A DNA stretch of 24,069 nt, taken from assembly GCA_045106935.1 (NCBI GenBank), contig JBGCFN010000048.1, forward strand, positions 1 to 24,069, written 5' to 3'. The notes beneath the pieces are model-generated. The model saw only the letters and a list, made by a program, of their open reading frames with translations, was not told the DNA's origin and did no database searches. Made by a program: the position numbers and the translations under genes. Position 1 is the stretch's first letter. Each line of letters starts with the position of its first letter. Of the stretch, positions 15,545 through 23,987 are shown piece by piece. Source of the stretch: UBA1858 sp045106935 (lineage in GTDB: Bacteria; Pseudomonadota; Gammaproteobacteria; UBA4575).

Positions 15545-16705
15545 CTAGCTAATGCAAATTTTGTTAATTAACTGTTGGTAAAGTTCGATAGCTGAATCCA
15601 GTTGTTCATGTTCAATAAATTCATTGGGCTGGTGGGCGACATCAATGCTGCCAGGACCTAATACAATAGTTTCCATGCCCAGTTGAGAAAAGTAGGGTCC
15701 TTCCGTAGCAAACACGACTGAGTTGCTTTTAATGCCAGTTAACTTTTCAGAAATCTTCACAATGTCACTTGTTGCTGGAGTAGATAGGGCAGGAGCACCG
15801 TCAAATAAGCTAGTGAATTCACAATCAAGTTTGCGCCGCTGAGCAATGGTTAAAACCATGTCATGTAGGTTTTGCCGTACCACATCAATATTCATGTCTG
15901 GCAGGGTGCGTAAGTCATAATGCAACTCACACTGCCCGCAAATTCGATTCGGGTTATCACCACCATGGATATGCCCGAGATTAAGTGTTGGTTGGGGTAT
16001 GGCAAAATCATGATTGGTAAATTGGCTGCCTAATTTGTCTCTATAGTTAAGCATGGTCTGAATAATTTCATGCATGCCTTCGAGTGCATTATTTCCAAGT
16101 GAGGGGTCACTGGAATGACCTGAGCGGCCGAGTAACCGAATACTTTCCATAAAGATGCCTTTATGTTGGTGTACGGGTTTTAGATTGGTTGGTTCTCCAA
16201 TGACGCAATACTGGCCTAGTTTTCTTTGGTCTTGGAGTAATGCCTTTGCCCCAGACATTGAGCTTTCTTCATCAGCTGTTGCAAGAATCGTCAGCGGTTT
16301 ATTTAATTTACTAAGGTTAATGTTTGATAAGGAAGTGATTACCAAGGCAAAGAAGCTTTTCATGTCGCTTGTACCCAAGCCGTAATAACGCTGATCAACC
16401 TGAGTGAGGTTAAACGGATCATAATGCCAAAGTGTTTCGTCGCAAGGTACTGTGTCAGTATGCCCTGAAAGTACTAGTCCATCTTCTCCACGACCTAAAC
16501 GAGCAATTAAATTCGCTTTATCTTTTTGCCCTGGAATAGTCTGGATATCAATATCAAATCCAAAATGATCTAGCCATTCGGCAAGTAAATTTATGACGGA
16601 TAAATTGCTAGTGTCTAAATTGAGGTGGTTGCTGCTAATAGAGGGGCTGGAAATTAATTTTTCCAGCATGTCATGAGTGGCGGGTGCTTTTGCCATTAGT
16701 CGCAT
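15545..16705 (-). CDS. argE: acetylornithine deacetylase ArgE
   Basis: ArgE hydrolyses N-acetylornithine to ornithine and acetate, completing the linear arginine route begun by ArgA. It is an M20-family dinuclear metallohydrolase of 386 residues. Metal ligands His82 and Asp84 are in LSGHTDTVP and Asp114 is in GLGTSDMKSF. Catalytic Glu146 and ligand Glu147 are in ATADEESSMSGA, and the last His is in DVAHQPNEFI. GEPTNLKPVHQHKG is the ArgE-type substrate segment, distinguishing it from the related DapE. It starts seven bases after dgkA and is the last gene of the minus-strand run. The start could also be the Met at residue 4. Confidence 0.93.
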   Translation of the reverse strand: MRLMAKAPATHDMLEKLISSPSISSNHLNLDTSNLSVINLLAEWLDHFGFDIDIQTIPGQKDKANLIARLGRGEDGLVLSGHTDTVPCDETLWHYDPFNLTQVDQRYYGLGTSDMKSFFALVITSLSNINLSKLNKPLTILATADEESSMSGAKALLQDQRKLGQYCVIGEPTNLKPVHQHKGIFMESIRLLGRSGHSSDPSLGNNALEGMHEIIQTMLNYRDKLGSQFTNHDFAIPQPTLNLGHIHGGDNPNRICGQCELHYDLRTLPDMNIDVVRQNLHDMVLTIAQRRKLDCEFTSLFDGAPALSTPATSDIVKISEKLTGIKSNSVVFATEGPYFSQLGMETIVLGPGSIDVAHQPNEFIEHEQLDSAIELYQQLINKICIS

Positions 16706-16712
16706 TTAAACA

Positions 16713-17081
16713 TTAAAAAACAAACCGATCTAAAGCGATGAGGCTCCATACACAAATAATAAGCATATTGCATAAGAATACCGCGGCAGAACCAGCATCT
16801 TTTGCTAAGCCTGATAGTTCATGGTGTTCTAGGCCGACTCGGTCAACAACATGTTCTATTCCTGTGTTGAGCAATTCAACAATAAGTACGAGAAATAGTG
16901 GGATAATTAAAAGCGCAGTTTGTGTAAGTGATTCACCAAGGAGAAATGCGGCAGGGAACATGATGATACCTAGAAGGATTTCTTCTCTAAATGCCGCTTC
17001 GCTTTTCCAAGTGGAAGCGATACCTTTGCAGGAAAAAATAACAGCGTTGTAAATGCGATTTAATCCAAAGGTGGGTTGCAT
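16713..17081 (-). CDS. dgkA: diacylglycerol kinase DgkA
   Basis: A 122-residue, three-helix inner-membrane kinase that phosphorylates diacylglycerol, recycling lipid left by membrane-derived glycan or lipid A modification. The catalytic and metal residues line up with E. coli numbering: Glu28 (SEAAFREE), Glu69 and Glu76 (VELLNTGIEHVVD), Asp80 and Asp95 (LAKDAGSAAVFL). It is 16 bases after mtdA and seven before argE, so it is probably co-transcribed although unrelated to C1 metabolism. The family call is certain from this signature. Confidence 0.96.
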   Translation of the reverse strand: MQPTFGLNRIYNAVIFSCKGIASTWKSEAAFREEILLGIIMFPAAFLLGESLTQTALLIIPLFLVLIVELLNTGIEHVVDRVGLEHHELSGLAKDAGSAAVFLCNMLIICVWSLIALDRFVF

Positions 17082-17097
17082 AATTAATTAGCTATAT

Positions 17098-17955
17098 TCA
17101 GAGAAGTGATTCAGCCGTTTGATAAACTTGCTTTGCATCAAGGACAAGGTCATTGCTCTCAAATAAGCGCGAAATACAAGCACGATGAAGTTGAAGTTGT
17201 AAAGCACCTACACCAATGCCACCGAAAATACGTTTACCAAAACGCTCTTCGTTTTTATCCATCATATCAATGCCTTCAAAGCCTAGTGGAGGTGCAGTAT
17301 TCACGTCTGCTAGAACTTCTAGGGTGGGGTGCGCTTGCCAATGTTCGGCGCGCAATAATTGAATACCAGTTTTGCCTGCACCAAATACAATATGTGCGTT
17401 ATCAAGTGCAGCGGCAATTGTATCATCGTCTGAAGCCACCTTCGGTTCTAAATCCACATCAAATTGCTGCTTCATTAATTCACAGGATTGTTGTGATCGA
17501 TCGAGCTTACGTGACGTTAGTCTTACATTTGCGCCATTCATAGCTAACATGGCAGCAGCGCGCTGACCTACAGGACCTGTACCAGCTAACACAACGGCTG
17601 TTTTACCCTTAACATCAGTTGAATTGGTGATCAGAGCAACACCTGCAGCGGCAGTTGTATTACAGCCATTACTATCCAGCATGACAGAAACACGAAATTT
17701 CTGGAAAAATATTTTTTGTACTGCCGCAAATAATTCTTGGCCTGCAGCTAGATCGCTGCCTCCAATGAATAATGCGGTATTCTTTTTGTTTTTTGGTGCA
17801 CGTGTGTAAATGGCACCTTCAACTAAAGAGTAGCAGTTCTCGGGAGTAATGCCGGCAAGCTGTGTGACATGGTCGGCTCCACCATCGTAAGCGACGACAG
17901 AGTCAAACACACTAGGAATAGCATCAGTGTCAAAATGGTAAAGTAATTTTTTCAT
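17098..17955 (-). CDS. mtdA: NADP-dependent methylene-H4MPT/methylene-H4F dehydrogenase (MtdA type)
   Basis: This 285-residue protein reversibly oxidises methylene-tetrahydromethanopterin or methylene-tetrahydrofolate with NADP+. It links formaldehyde and formate C1 units to the serine cycle. The N-terminus KLLYHFDTDAIPSVFD, YDGGADHVT, VMLDSNGCNTTAAAGVAL (about 91-108) and the C-terminal LHRACISRLFES are diagnostic of MtdA/MtdB. The Rossmann loop is AGTGPVGQRAA (Gly125, Gly127, Gly130). Ser148-Arg149-Lys150 after the second strand suits the NADP 2'-phosphate. The ppc, hprA and mtkAB context favours MtdA over MtdB, but the paralogues are close. No cyclohydrolase gene (fchA) follows, unlike the Methylobacterium order. 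The gene starts 21 bases after ppc with a weak ribosome site. Confidence 0.88.
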   Translation of the reverse strand: MKKLLYHFDTDAIPSVFDSVVAYDGGADHVTQLAGITPENCYSLVEGAIYTRAPKNKKNTALFIGGSDLAAGQELFAAVQKIFFQKFRVSVMLDSNGCNTTAAAGVALITNSTDVKGKTAVVLAGTGPVGQRAAAMLAMNGANVRLTSRKLDRSQQSCELMKQQFDVDLEPKVASDDDTIAAALDNAHIVFGAGKTGIQLLRAEHWQAHPTLEVLADVNTAPPLGFEGIDMMDKNEERFGKRIFGGIGVGALQLQLHRACISRLFESNDLVLDAKQVYQTAESLL

Positions 17956-17976
17956 AATCTAATTTGATATTTTGCG

Positions 17977-20772
17977 TTAGCCAGTCCAACCCAGTCCTGC
18001 AGCAACACAGTTAATGGATAACAATAATGGAACCAGATTAGATTGTTGCGAATTTTCGTTAGAATCTGGTGATCTAAACTGTTGTACTAATTTAACTTGC
18101 TCTAACCCAATCTGCTTGATGCCATCGATACGAGCTTCCATCGTGTTATGGAAGTTAGGGAACCGTTTACATAATTCTGTTTCTTGAGTGACTTTCAAGA
18201 TCATTTGTTCAGTTAATTCACGTTCTTGACTGATTAACCCCATAATCTCTCTGCTACTTTCTTTATTTTCTACGAGTGAGGCGTATTCGTTAGCAACATC
18301 AAAATCAGTTAGGAATAACATTTTCTCAACATTATCAGTTATGAGTCTAAAAATTGGGCACTTCTCAAACATTTCATGCAGTATTGCGAGACCTTGATCG
18401 CCGCGAACACTGAGTAATTGTTGGATAGCGCTGCCATAACCATACCAACCTGGAACCATTAATCGATTTTGAGTCCATGCGAATACCCAGGGGATGGCTC
18501 GTAAATCATCGAGACTGCTAGCACCAAAACGACGAGCAGGTCGTGAGCCAATTTTCATTAGCGTTAATTCTTCAACTGGACTTGCGTCTTGATAGAAATC
18601 AACTAATCCTGGCGTTTCTACGAGTCCACGGTAACAAACTTGAGATGTTCCTGAGAGTGCTTCCATGATTTCATCATATTCAGCACGATTCTGTAAATTA
18701 AGGTCTTGCTGTGAAAAAAGAGTATGAGAGAGTACGCTGGCTGCAAGTAATTCCATTTGCTGCTCTGCAACTTCACGGTTAGCAAATTTGCCTGATACGA
18801 CTTCTCCTTGTTCGGTCACTCTCATGCGGCCATTAATTGTTCCTGCGGGTTGTGCAGCAATTGCACGTCCAGCCGGTGCGCCTCCACGTGATACGGAACC
18901 ACCACGACCATGGAAGAAAGAAATTTGTATGCCATGTTTCTCTCCGGCTTGGTAGATTTTTGTCTGTGCTTTACTAACTTCCCAAGTTGAGCATACACAA
19001 CCACCATCTTTATTTGAGTCTGAATAACCCACCATGATTTCTTGATGACCACCATGCTCTTTGATGGTGCGCTGAACGAAAGGAATATCTAGTAGGTCTT
19101 CTAAAATTTCTGGACCATTACGTAAATCATCAATCGTTTCTAGTAACGGTACAATCAAGATGCGGCATGAATCAACGTTTTTATCATCCGTAAATAGACC
19201 TGCATACTTTGCGAGTAAATACACGCCGATAATGTCTTCACTAGATTGAGTCATACTTAGGATGAATACACCAAAAGCATCACGATCAATCTTTTCTTGA
19301 AGTGTGATGATTAAGCGCATTAAGTCTAACGTTGCAGCGCTCATTTCTGTCAGCGTGCTGAACTGCGGGAGTCTATCAAGAGGTTCTTTTAATTTATCTA
19401 ATAACCACTCACGCCATTCTTTGCTGTCTTTTGCTGGTGGTTCTTGATCTGCTCCATTTTGAATTTTCCAAATATCTTGAAGGGCTTGGGTGGTGACAGT
19501 CGAATTTTGTCTTAAATCCAAGCTAGTCGTATGGAAGCCAAAAGCTTCTATACCATGTCGAAATGGACGAATATAATTCATGCATAATGATTCACACTTA
19601 GCCGCAATTAAACCATCTTCAATCACGCGCAGGTCGTCACCTACTTCGCTGGCCGATTTGTATGCAATACTCTGGTTGCTATCGGTTGAGAGTTGATAAA
19701 GATTTGCTGTTAGGCGTTTTATAATGCAGTAAATAATTTGTCTGAAGACTTCACCAGGATTGCGAGACTTGATTGACTCTGCTTCACCGCTTCTCTCTAA
19801 AATTGAATTCAACTGATCATAAAAATGTTCTGGCAGTTCAACTGAATGGTTTGCAATACTTAAGTAGGAACCAAGAAGTCTCAGCTCTGATAAATAGTGT
19901 TGCAGTGTAGCTTTAGCAGACTGTTTGACAGCATGCTCAGTGACTTCAGTGGTAACAAATGGGTTCCCATCACGGTCGCCGCCAATCCAAGAGCCAAATT
20001 GAAAGAAGGCTGGAACATTAAAGTTCTGGTCTGGGTAGTAAGTATTCAAGACCCGTTCTAGTTCTGAATATAGCTCAACTACGCCTTCGTACAGTGATTC
20101 TTTAAAGAAATGCATACCCCAAGAAACTTCTTGTTGGACAGTTGGCTTTTCTAAACGAATTTCACCTGTCAACCAAAGTAGATCAATTTCGTCACGCACT
20201 TTAAGCTTTAACATTTCCTTTTCGCGTGGTGTGGAACGATCTTTTTCGAGTTGCTTTAGAAGCATATAAATGCGGTGATGAATTTCTAATACCGTCACTC
20301 GTTTCGCTTCAGTCGGATGCGCAGTGATGGTGGGTAAAACCGAAGAGTTTTCTAACACGCTTTGAAGTTGGTCTGCAGTGACGCCTTCATTTGCGGCTTG
20401 TGATACAACCTGTGCAAACGTGCCAGGTACTTGGTCGTGACCAATTTCAGTTTCAATTAAGCGTAAACGCTTTTCATTAACGTGTTGGTCTAGTGTAGAT
20501 AATAATTGGAACCAGATGCCATATGCTTGTAATGAATAGGTAAGCAATGTTTCATTGGAATGACGTAATTCTTGTTTGCCAAGAATAATATCTTCGATTT
20601 CAGGGCTGCGCTTACGAATGACATCTAATAAGCTATTAAATAATAGCTCAGAAACTTCGTCACCATACTTTGAAACGCGCTCCGAAATTGATGCGCTGCT
20701 GGAAACAGAAACAAACTGAGTCCAGTTAGATAAAAATGATTTTATCGACATTGATTTTTTCTTGGTAGACAT
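17977..20772 (-). CDS. ppc: phosphoenolpyruvate carboxylase (serine-cycle type)
   Basis: Ppc fixes bicarbonate onto PEP to give oxaloacetate, the CO2-fixing step of the serine cycle. The 931-residue protein has catalytic His152 in TAHPTEAKR, the GSWIGGDRDGNP loop (260-271), Glu545 in VPLLETIDDL and GYSDSNKDGG (582-591). The mobile loop is FHGRGGSVSRGGAPAGRAIAAQP (from 620). That last loop differs from the FHGRGGTVGRGG of enteric enzymes. The C-terminus reads AAGLGWTG, where most Ppc proteins end in NTG, so this is a divergent branch. In Methylobacterium the serine-cycle Ppc lacks acetyl-CoA activation, and the same is plausible here. It is separated from hprA by two hairpins and has a poor ribosome site. 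Confidence 0.95.
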   Translation of the reverse strand: MSTKKKSMSIKSFLSNWTQFVSVSSSASISERVSKYGDEVSELLFNSLLDVIRKRSPEIEDIILGKQELRHSNETLLTYSLQAYGIWFQLLSTLDQHVNEKRLRLIETEIGHDQVPGTFAQVVSQAANEGVTADQLQSVLENSSVLPTITAHPTEAKRVTVLEIHHRIYMLLKQLEKDRSTPREKEMLKLKVRDEIDLLWLTGEIRLEKPTVQQEVSWGMHFFKESLYEGVVELYSELERVLNTYYPDQNFNVPAFFQFGSWIGGDRDGNPFVTTEVTEHAVKQSAKATLQHYLSELRLLGSYLSIANHSVELPEHFYDQLNSILERSGEAESIKSRNPGEVFRQIIYCIIKRLTANLYQLSTDSNQSIAYKSASEVGDDLRVIEDGLIAAKCESLCMNYIRPFRHGIEAFGFHTTSLDLRQNSTVTTQALQDIWKIQNGADQEPPAKDSKEWREWLLDKLKEPLDRLPQFSTLTEMSAATLDLMRLIITLQEKIDRDAFGVFILSMTQSSEDIIGVYLLAKYAGLFTDDKNVDSCRILIVPLLETIDDLRNGPEILEDLLDIPFVQRTIKEHGGHQEIMVGYSDSNKDGGCVCSTWEVSKAQTKIYQAGEKHGIQISFFHGRGGSVSRGGAPAGRAIAAQPAGTINGRMRVTEQGEVVSGKFANREVAEQQMELLAASVLSHTLFSQQDLNLQNRAEYDEIMEALSGTSQVCYRGLVETPGLVDFYQDASPVEELTLMKIGSRPARRFGASSLDDLRAIPWVFAWTQNRLMVPGWYGYGSAIQQLLSVRGDQGLAILHEMFEKCPIFRLITDNVEKMLFLTDFDVANEYASLVENKESSREIMGLISQERELTEQMILKVTQETELCKRFPNFHNTMEARIDGIKQIGLEQVKLVQQFRSPDSNENSQQSNLVPLLLSINCVAAGLGWTG

Positions 20773-20797
20773 AAAATGGTTTAGCTCTCATACGTGC

Positions 20798-20822
20798 AAA
20801 AGGAGGCATGCAGCCTCCTTTT
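20798..20822 (-). terminator. terminator-like hairpin just before ppc
   Basis: On the minus strand AAAAGGAGGC and GCCTCCTTTT form a perfect ten-pair stem around TGCAT, with a TTTT end: an intrinsic-terminator shape. It ends 25 bases before the ppc ATG. The 5' arm contains AAGGAGG, a full anti-16S match, which the stem would hide. Confidence 0.7.
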
Positions 20823-20835
20823 ATGTAAGTTATTA

Positions 20836-20871
20836 AACAATATTGCTTTTACTAAGTGAAGCAATATTGTT
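20836..20871. repeat. 13-bp perfect inverted repeat after hprA
   Basis: AACAATATTGCTT (20836-20848) and AAGCAATATTGTT (20859-20871) pair perfectly around a ten-base loop. The repeat begins 22 bases after the hprA stop and precedes the terminator-like hairpin on the minus-strand transcript. It may be an mRNA 3'-end stabiliser, a processing site or an operator. Confidence 0.65.
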
Positions 20872-20893
20872 CACAGCTGCTTGAAGTTGTAGT

Positions 20894-21862
20894 CTATACC
20901 AACTTGTCTCGTGGGGTATTTCCCGCGAAGAATGCTTCTAGATTTTCTAATACACGTTCGCCCATTGCGATTCTTGTTTCAATCGATGCACTACCAAGGT
21001 GCGGAAGTAAAACTGCATTTTCACAATCCAAGAAACCAGGGTCTAATTTAGGCTCACCTTCGAACACGTCTAGACCAGCGCCAGCAATGGTGCCTTTTTT
21101 CAGTGCAGAAATGAGTGCTTGGTTATCGATGACATCTCCACGTGCAGAGTTAATTAGCACTGAGTGTTTTTGCATCATGCCAATACGCTCTTCGTTTAAA
21201 AGGTGGTAAGTATCTTTCCCGCCTGGGCAGTGTAGTGATACAAAGTCAGATTTTTGTAACACTTCTTCAACGCTCATCTGTGTAGCGCCAAATTTGTTGA
21301 TCACTTCCTGTGAAGGTGGGTATGGGTCGCTGAAGATGATGTTCATACCAAATCCAAAATGCGCACGCGCAGCAGTTGCTTGTGCGATTCGACCGAAACC
21401 AATACAACCTAAGGTTTTACCAGTGACTTTTGTTGCCATCATGTGAGTTGGGCGCCAGCCAGTCCATTCGCCACTGCGAAGATGACGTTCACCTTCACCA
21501 ATTCTACGTGCAGCAGAAAGCAATAAACCCATGGCAATATCAGCAGTACAGTCAGTGAGTACTTCTGGTGTATTTGTTACCGTTAAACCACGAGATTTTG
21601 CTGCATCTAAGTCAATGTGGTTAAAGCCAACACCGTAACTACCAATAATTTTGGCAGAGATATCGGCAGTACCGAGTACGTCTGCATTAATTGGGTCAGT
21701 CACAGTAGGACAGAATGCATCACAGTTATTTAATGCAGCTTTTAATTCATCTGGAGTCATTGCTACGTCGCTTTCATTAAGCTGAACGTCATATAACTCT
21801 TTTAGTTTTGCCTCAACTGGCTCTGGCCATTTGCGGGTAACAATTACCTTAGGTTTACTCAT
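20894..21862 (-). CDS. hprA: hydroxypyruvate/glyoxylate reductase (D-glycerate dehydrogenase)
   Basis: This 322-residue D-2-hydroxyacid dehydrogenase reduces hydroxypyruvate to D-glycerate, the serine-cycle step between serine-glyoxylate aminotransferase and glycerate kinase. The nucleotide loop is GFGRIA (155-160). Asp179 at the end of the next strand suggests NADH preference. The catalytic triad is Arg241 (INSARGDVID), Glu270 (DVFEGEP) and His288 (LLPHLGSAS), with the same spacing as Hyphomicrobium D-glycerate dehydrogenase. Start ATG 21862 has AAGGAG seven bases upstream; the TTG one codon earlier is not needed. It lies 27 bases after mtkB, in the same transcript. Position and length support hydroxypyruvate over simple glyoxylate reduction. 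Confidence 0.9.
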   Translation of the reverse strand: MSKPKVIVTRKWPEPVEAKLKELYDVQLNESDVAMTPDELKAALNNCDAFCPTVTDPINADVLGTADISAKIIGSYGVGFNHIDLDAAKSRGLTVTNTPEVLTDCTADIAMGLLLSAARRIGEGERHLRSGEWTGWRPTHMMATKVTGKTLGCIGFGRIAQATAARAHFGFGMNIIFSDPYPPSQEVINKFGATQMSVEEVLQKSDFVSLHCPGGKDTYHLLNEERIGMMQKHSVLINSARGDVIDNQALISALKKGTIAGAGLDVFEGEPKLDPGFLDCENAVLLPHLGSASIETRIAMGERVLENLEAFFAGNTPRDKLV

Positions 21863-21889
21863 CAAGATTCTCCTTAAGACTCTTATAGA

Positions 21890-22777
21890 CTATAAATCTT
21901 TTAATACTTGTTCCATGGTGCTGCCTAGATCTGAAGGCGTTGGTGCAACTACGACACCAGCTTCTTCTAATAGAGCAACTTTCTCTGCGGCACTTTCGCC
22001 AACGCCTGAAACAATCGCACCCGCATGACCCATACGGCGTCCTTTAGGTGCAGTAAGCCCTGCAATATAAGCAACTAATGGCTTTGTCATATGGTTTTTG
22101 AAATATTCTGCTGCCTCAGCTTCTTGAGGTCCACCAATTTCACCAATCATCATGACAGCTTTTGTGTCAGGGTCGTTTTCAAAATGTTCAAGGATGTCAC
22201 GATGTGAACTACCATTAATTGGATCTCCACCGATGCCCACGCTAGTCGTGATTCCGATGCCGCGATCTTTCATTTGAGACGCTGCTTCGTAACCTAATGT
22301 GCCAGAACGACCAACAACGCCGACGTTACCTTCCATATAAATATGGTCTGGCATAATTCCTAGCATTGCTTTTCCTGGGCTGATTGTGCCTGCGCAGTTT
22401 GGCCCTGTTAGCACCATGCGGTCTGCTTTCTTGTATCGATACATGTAACGTTTAACTGTCATCATGTCTTGAGCAGGAATACCATCAGAAATAGCGACAC
22501 AGTATTTAATGCCGGCATCCGCAGCTTCCATGATTGAGTCAGCAGCAAATGCTGCAGGAACAAAAATAATACTGGCTTCAGCACCTGCTTCTTGCACTGC
22601 TTCTTTTACCGTATTAAAAACCGGCTTGCCTAAATGTTCTTGTCCGCCTTTCCCTGGAGTGACACCTCCGACTAGGTTGGTGCCGTAGTTCATCATCTCT
22701 TCTGCGTGGAATGTACCAATTTTACCAGTAAAACCTTGGACGATGACTTTAGTTTTTTCGTTTAATAAAACAGTCAT
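21890..22777 (-). CDS. mtkB: malate thiokinase (malate-CoA ligase) alpha subunit MtkB
   Basis: Alpha subunit of the ATP-dependent ligase that makes malyl-CoA from malate for cleavage to acetyl-CoA and glyoxylate. At 295 residues it has a CoA-binding Rossmann domain with VTPGKGGQEHLGKPVF (58-73) and GPNCAGTISPGKAMLGIMP. The ligase domain has the phosphorylated His251 in MGHAGAIVSG. Succinyl-CoA synthetase SucD is the close homologue. The segment AQDMMTVKRYMYRYKKADRM resembles MtkB of Methylobacterium, and the hprA/ppc/mtdA neighbours argue for malate. It begins 11 bases after mtkA with a GGGAG ribosome site. Confidence 0.88.
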   Translation of the reverse strand: MTVLLNEKTKVIVQGFTGKIGTFHAEEMMNYGTNLVGGVTPGKGGQEHLGKPVFNTVKEAVQEAGAEASIIFVPAAFAADSIMEAADAGIKYCVAISDGIPAQDMMTVKRYMYRYKKADRMVLTGPNCAGTISPGKAMLGIMPDHIYMEGNVGVVGRSGTLGYEAASQMKDRGIGITTSVGIGGDPINGSSHRDILEHFENDPDTKAVMMIGEIGGPQEAEAAEYFKNHMTKPLVAYIAGLTAPKGRRMGHAGAIVSGVGESAAEKVALLEEAGVVVAPTPSDLGSTMEQVLKDL

Positions 22778-22788
22778 TTATGATCTCC

Positions 22789-23964
22789 CTATGCGCCAAC
22801 GGCTTTGTTGCGAGCTTCTACAGCTTTTTCAGCAGCTTCAGCCAGAGTGTAAGCAGAGATAATAGGTAATCCGCTTTCGTTAATAATTTTTTGTCCTTGC
22901 TCAACGTTAGTTCCAGATAGACGTACGACTAAAGGAACTTTTACTTCAACTTGTTTGAATGCTTGGACAATACCTTCTGCGATCCAATCACATCGATTGA
23001 TACCGGCAAAAATATTAACTAAGAATGCCTTAACACCTTCGTCTGCGAGGACTAATTCAAATGCTTTAGCAACACGCTCTGGTGATGCGCCTCCACCAAT
23101 ATCTAAGAAGTTAGCGGGCTCACCGCCTTTGTGTTTGATCATGTCTAGAGAAGCCATGGCTAAACCAGCCCCATTAATCATGCAACCAATGTCACCATCA
23201 AGACCAACATAACTTAAGCCATAGTCAGAAGCGGCTGTTTCACGTGGGTCTTCTTGAGATTTATCACGCAGCTCTGCAATTTGAGGGCGACGGAATAAAG
23301 CGTTTGAGTCGAAGCCCATTTTTGCATCTAATGCGCGAATATGACCATCTGCAGTGACAACTAATGGATTAATTTCAACCATCGTGGCATCTAATTCTCT
23401 AAATGAGCGGTATGCACCTTTAAAGGTTTTTACTGCTTGAGTAATAAGTGCTTTAGGCAGGTCGAGTTTGAAAGCAATCTCGCGTGCTTGGAAATCGGTT
23501 AAACCAACTTGAGGCTCAATCTCAGTGCGAATGATAGCTTCAGGATTCTTTTCAGCGACTTCTTCAATATCCATACCGCCTTCAGAAGAAACAACCATCG
23601 CAACACGTTGTTTAACGCGGTCTAACACTAACGCTAAGTAAATCTCACGCTCAATGTCAGCACCTTCTTCTACATATAGACGATAGACGACTTTACCCTG
23701 TGGGCCAGTTTGATGGGTGACTAGTGTTTTCCCAAGCATTTCTGTCGCTGCTGCTAATACTTCATCTTCAGTTGTACAGACTTTAACGCCACCAGCTTTG
23801 CCGCGTGCGCCAGAATGGATCTGAGCTTTAACCACCCATTTATTTCCACCAATTTCTTTAGCGCGATAAACTGCCTGTTCTGGACTATATGCTAAACCAC
23901 CAGGAGCAATACTTACTCCGAACTTGGTCAATAGCTCTTTTGCTTGATACTCGTGGATATCCAC
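22789..23964 (-). CDS. mtkA: malate thiokinase (malate-CoA ligase) beta subunit MtkA
   Basis: Beta, ATP-grasp subunit of malate thiokinase, partner of MtkB. The 391 residues begin MDIHEYQAKELLTKFGV, have the ATP-grasp core with VKAQIHSGARGKAGGVK (about 45-61) and the Mg-binding MVEINPLVV. The C-terminal CoA-ligase domain has INGAGLAMASLDMIK, FLDIGGGAS and NIFAGINRCDWIAEG. NRCDWIAEG in place of the usual SucC sequence agrees with Methylobacterium MtkA. The start is GTG 23964, preceded by AGGGAGG at 23970-23976 with five bases of spacing; an ATG inside that spacer is out of frame. It is the first visible gene of the serine-cycle run. Confidence 0.88.
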   Translation of the reverse strand: MDIHEYQAKELLTKFGVSIAPGGLAYSPEQAVYRAKEIGGNKWVVKAQIHSGARGKAGGVKVCTTEDEVLAAATEMLGKTLVTHQTGPQGKVVYRLYVEEGADIEREIYLALVLDRVKQRVAMVVSSEGGMDIEEVAEKNPEAIIRTEIEPQVGLTDFQAREIAFKLDLPKALITQAVKTFKGAYRSFRELDATMVEINPLVVTADGHIRALDAKMGFDSNALFRRPQIAELRDKSQEDPRETAASDYGLSYVGLDGDIGCMINGAGLAMASLDMIKHKGGEPANFLDIGGGASPERVAKAFELVLADEGVKAFLVNIFAGINRCDWIAEGIVQAFKQVEVKVPLVVRLSGTNVEQGQKIINESGLPIISAYTLAEAAEKAVEARNKAVGA

Positions 23965-23987
23965 AGCATCCTCCCTTGTTTTAGATT

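Noticed and set aside
22789..23964. mtkA/mtkB as ordinary succinyl-CoA synthetase sucC/sucD
   Set aside because: The families are homologous, but internal segments resemble Methylobacterium Mtk and the neighbours are hprA, ppc and mtdA rather than sucAB/lpd.
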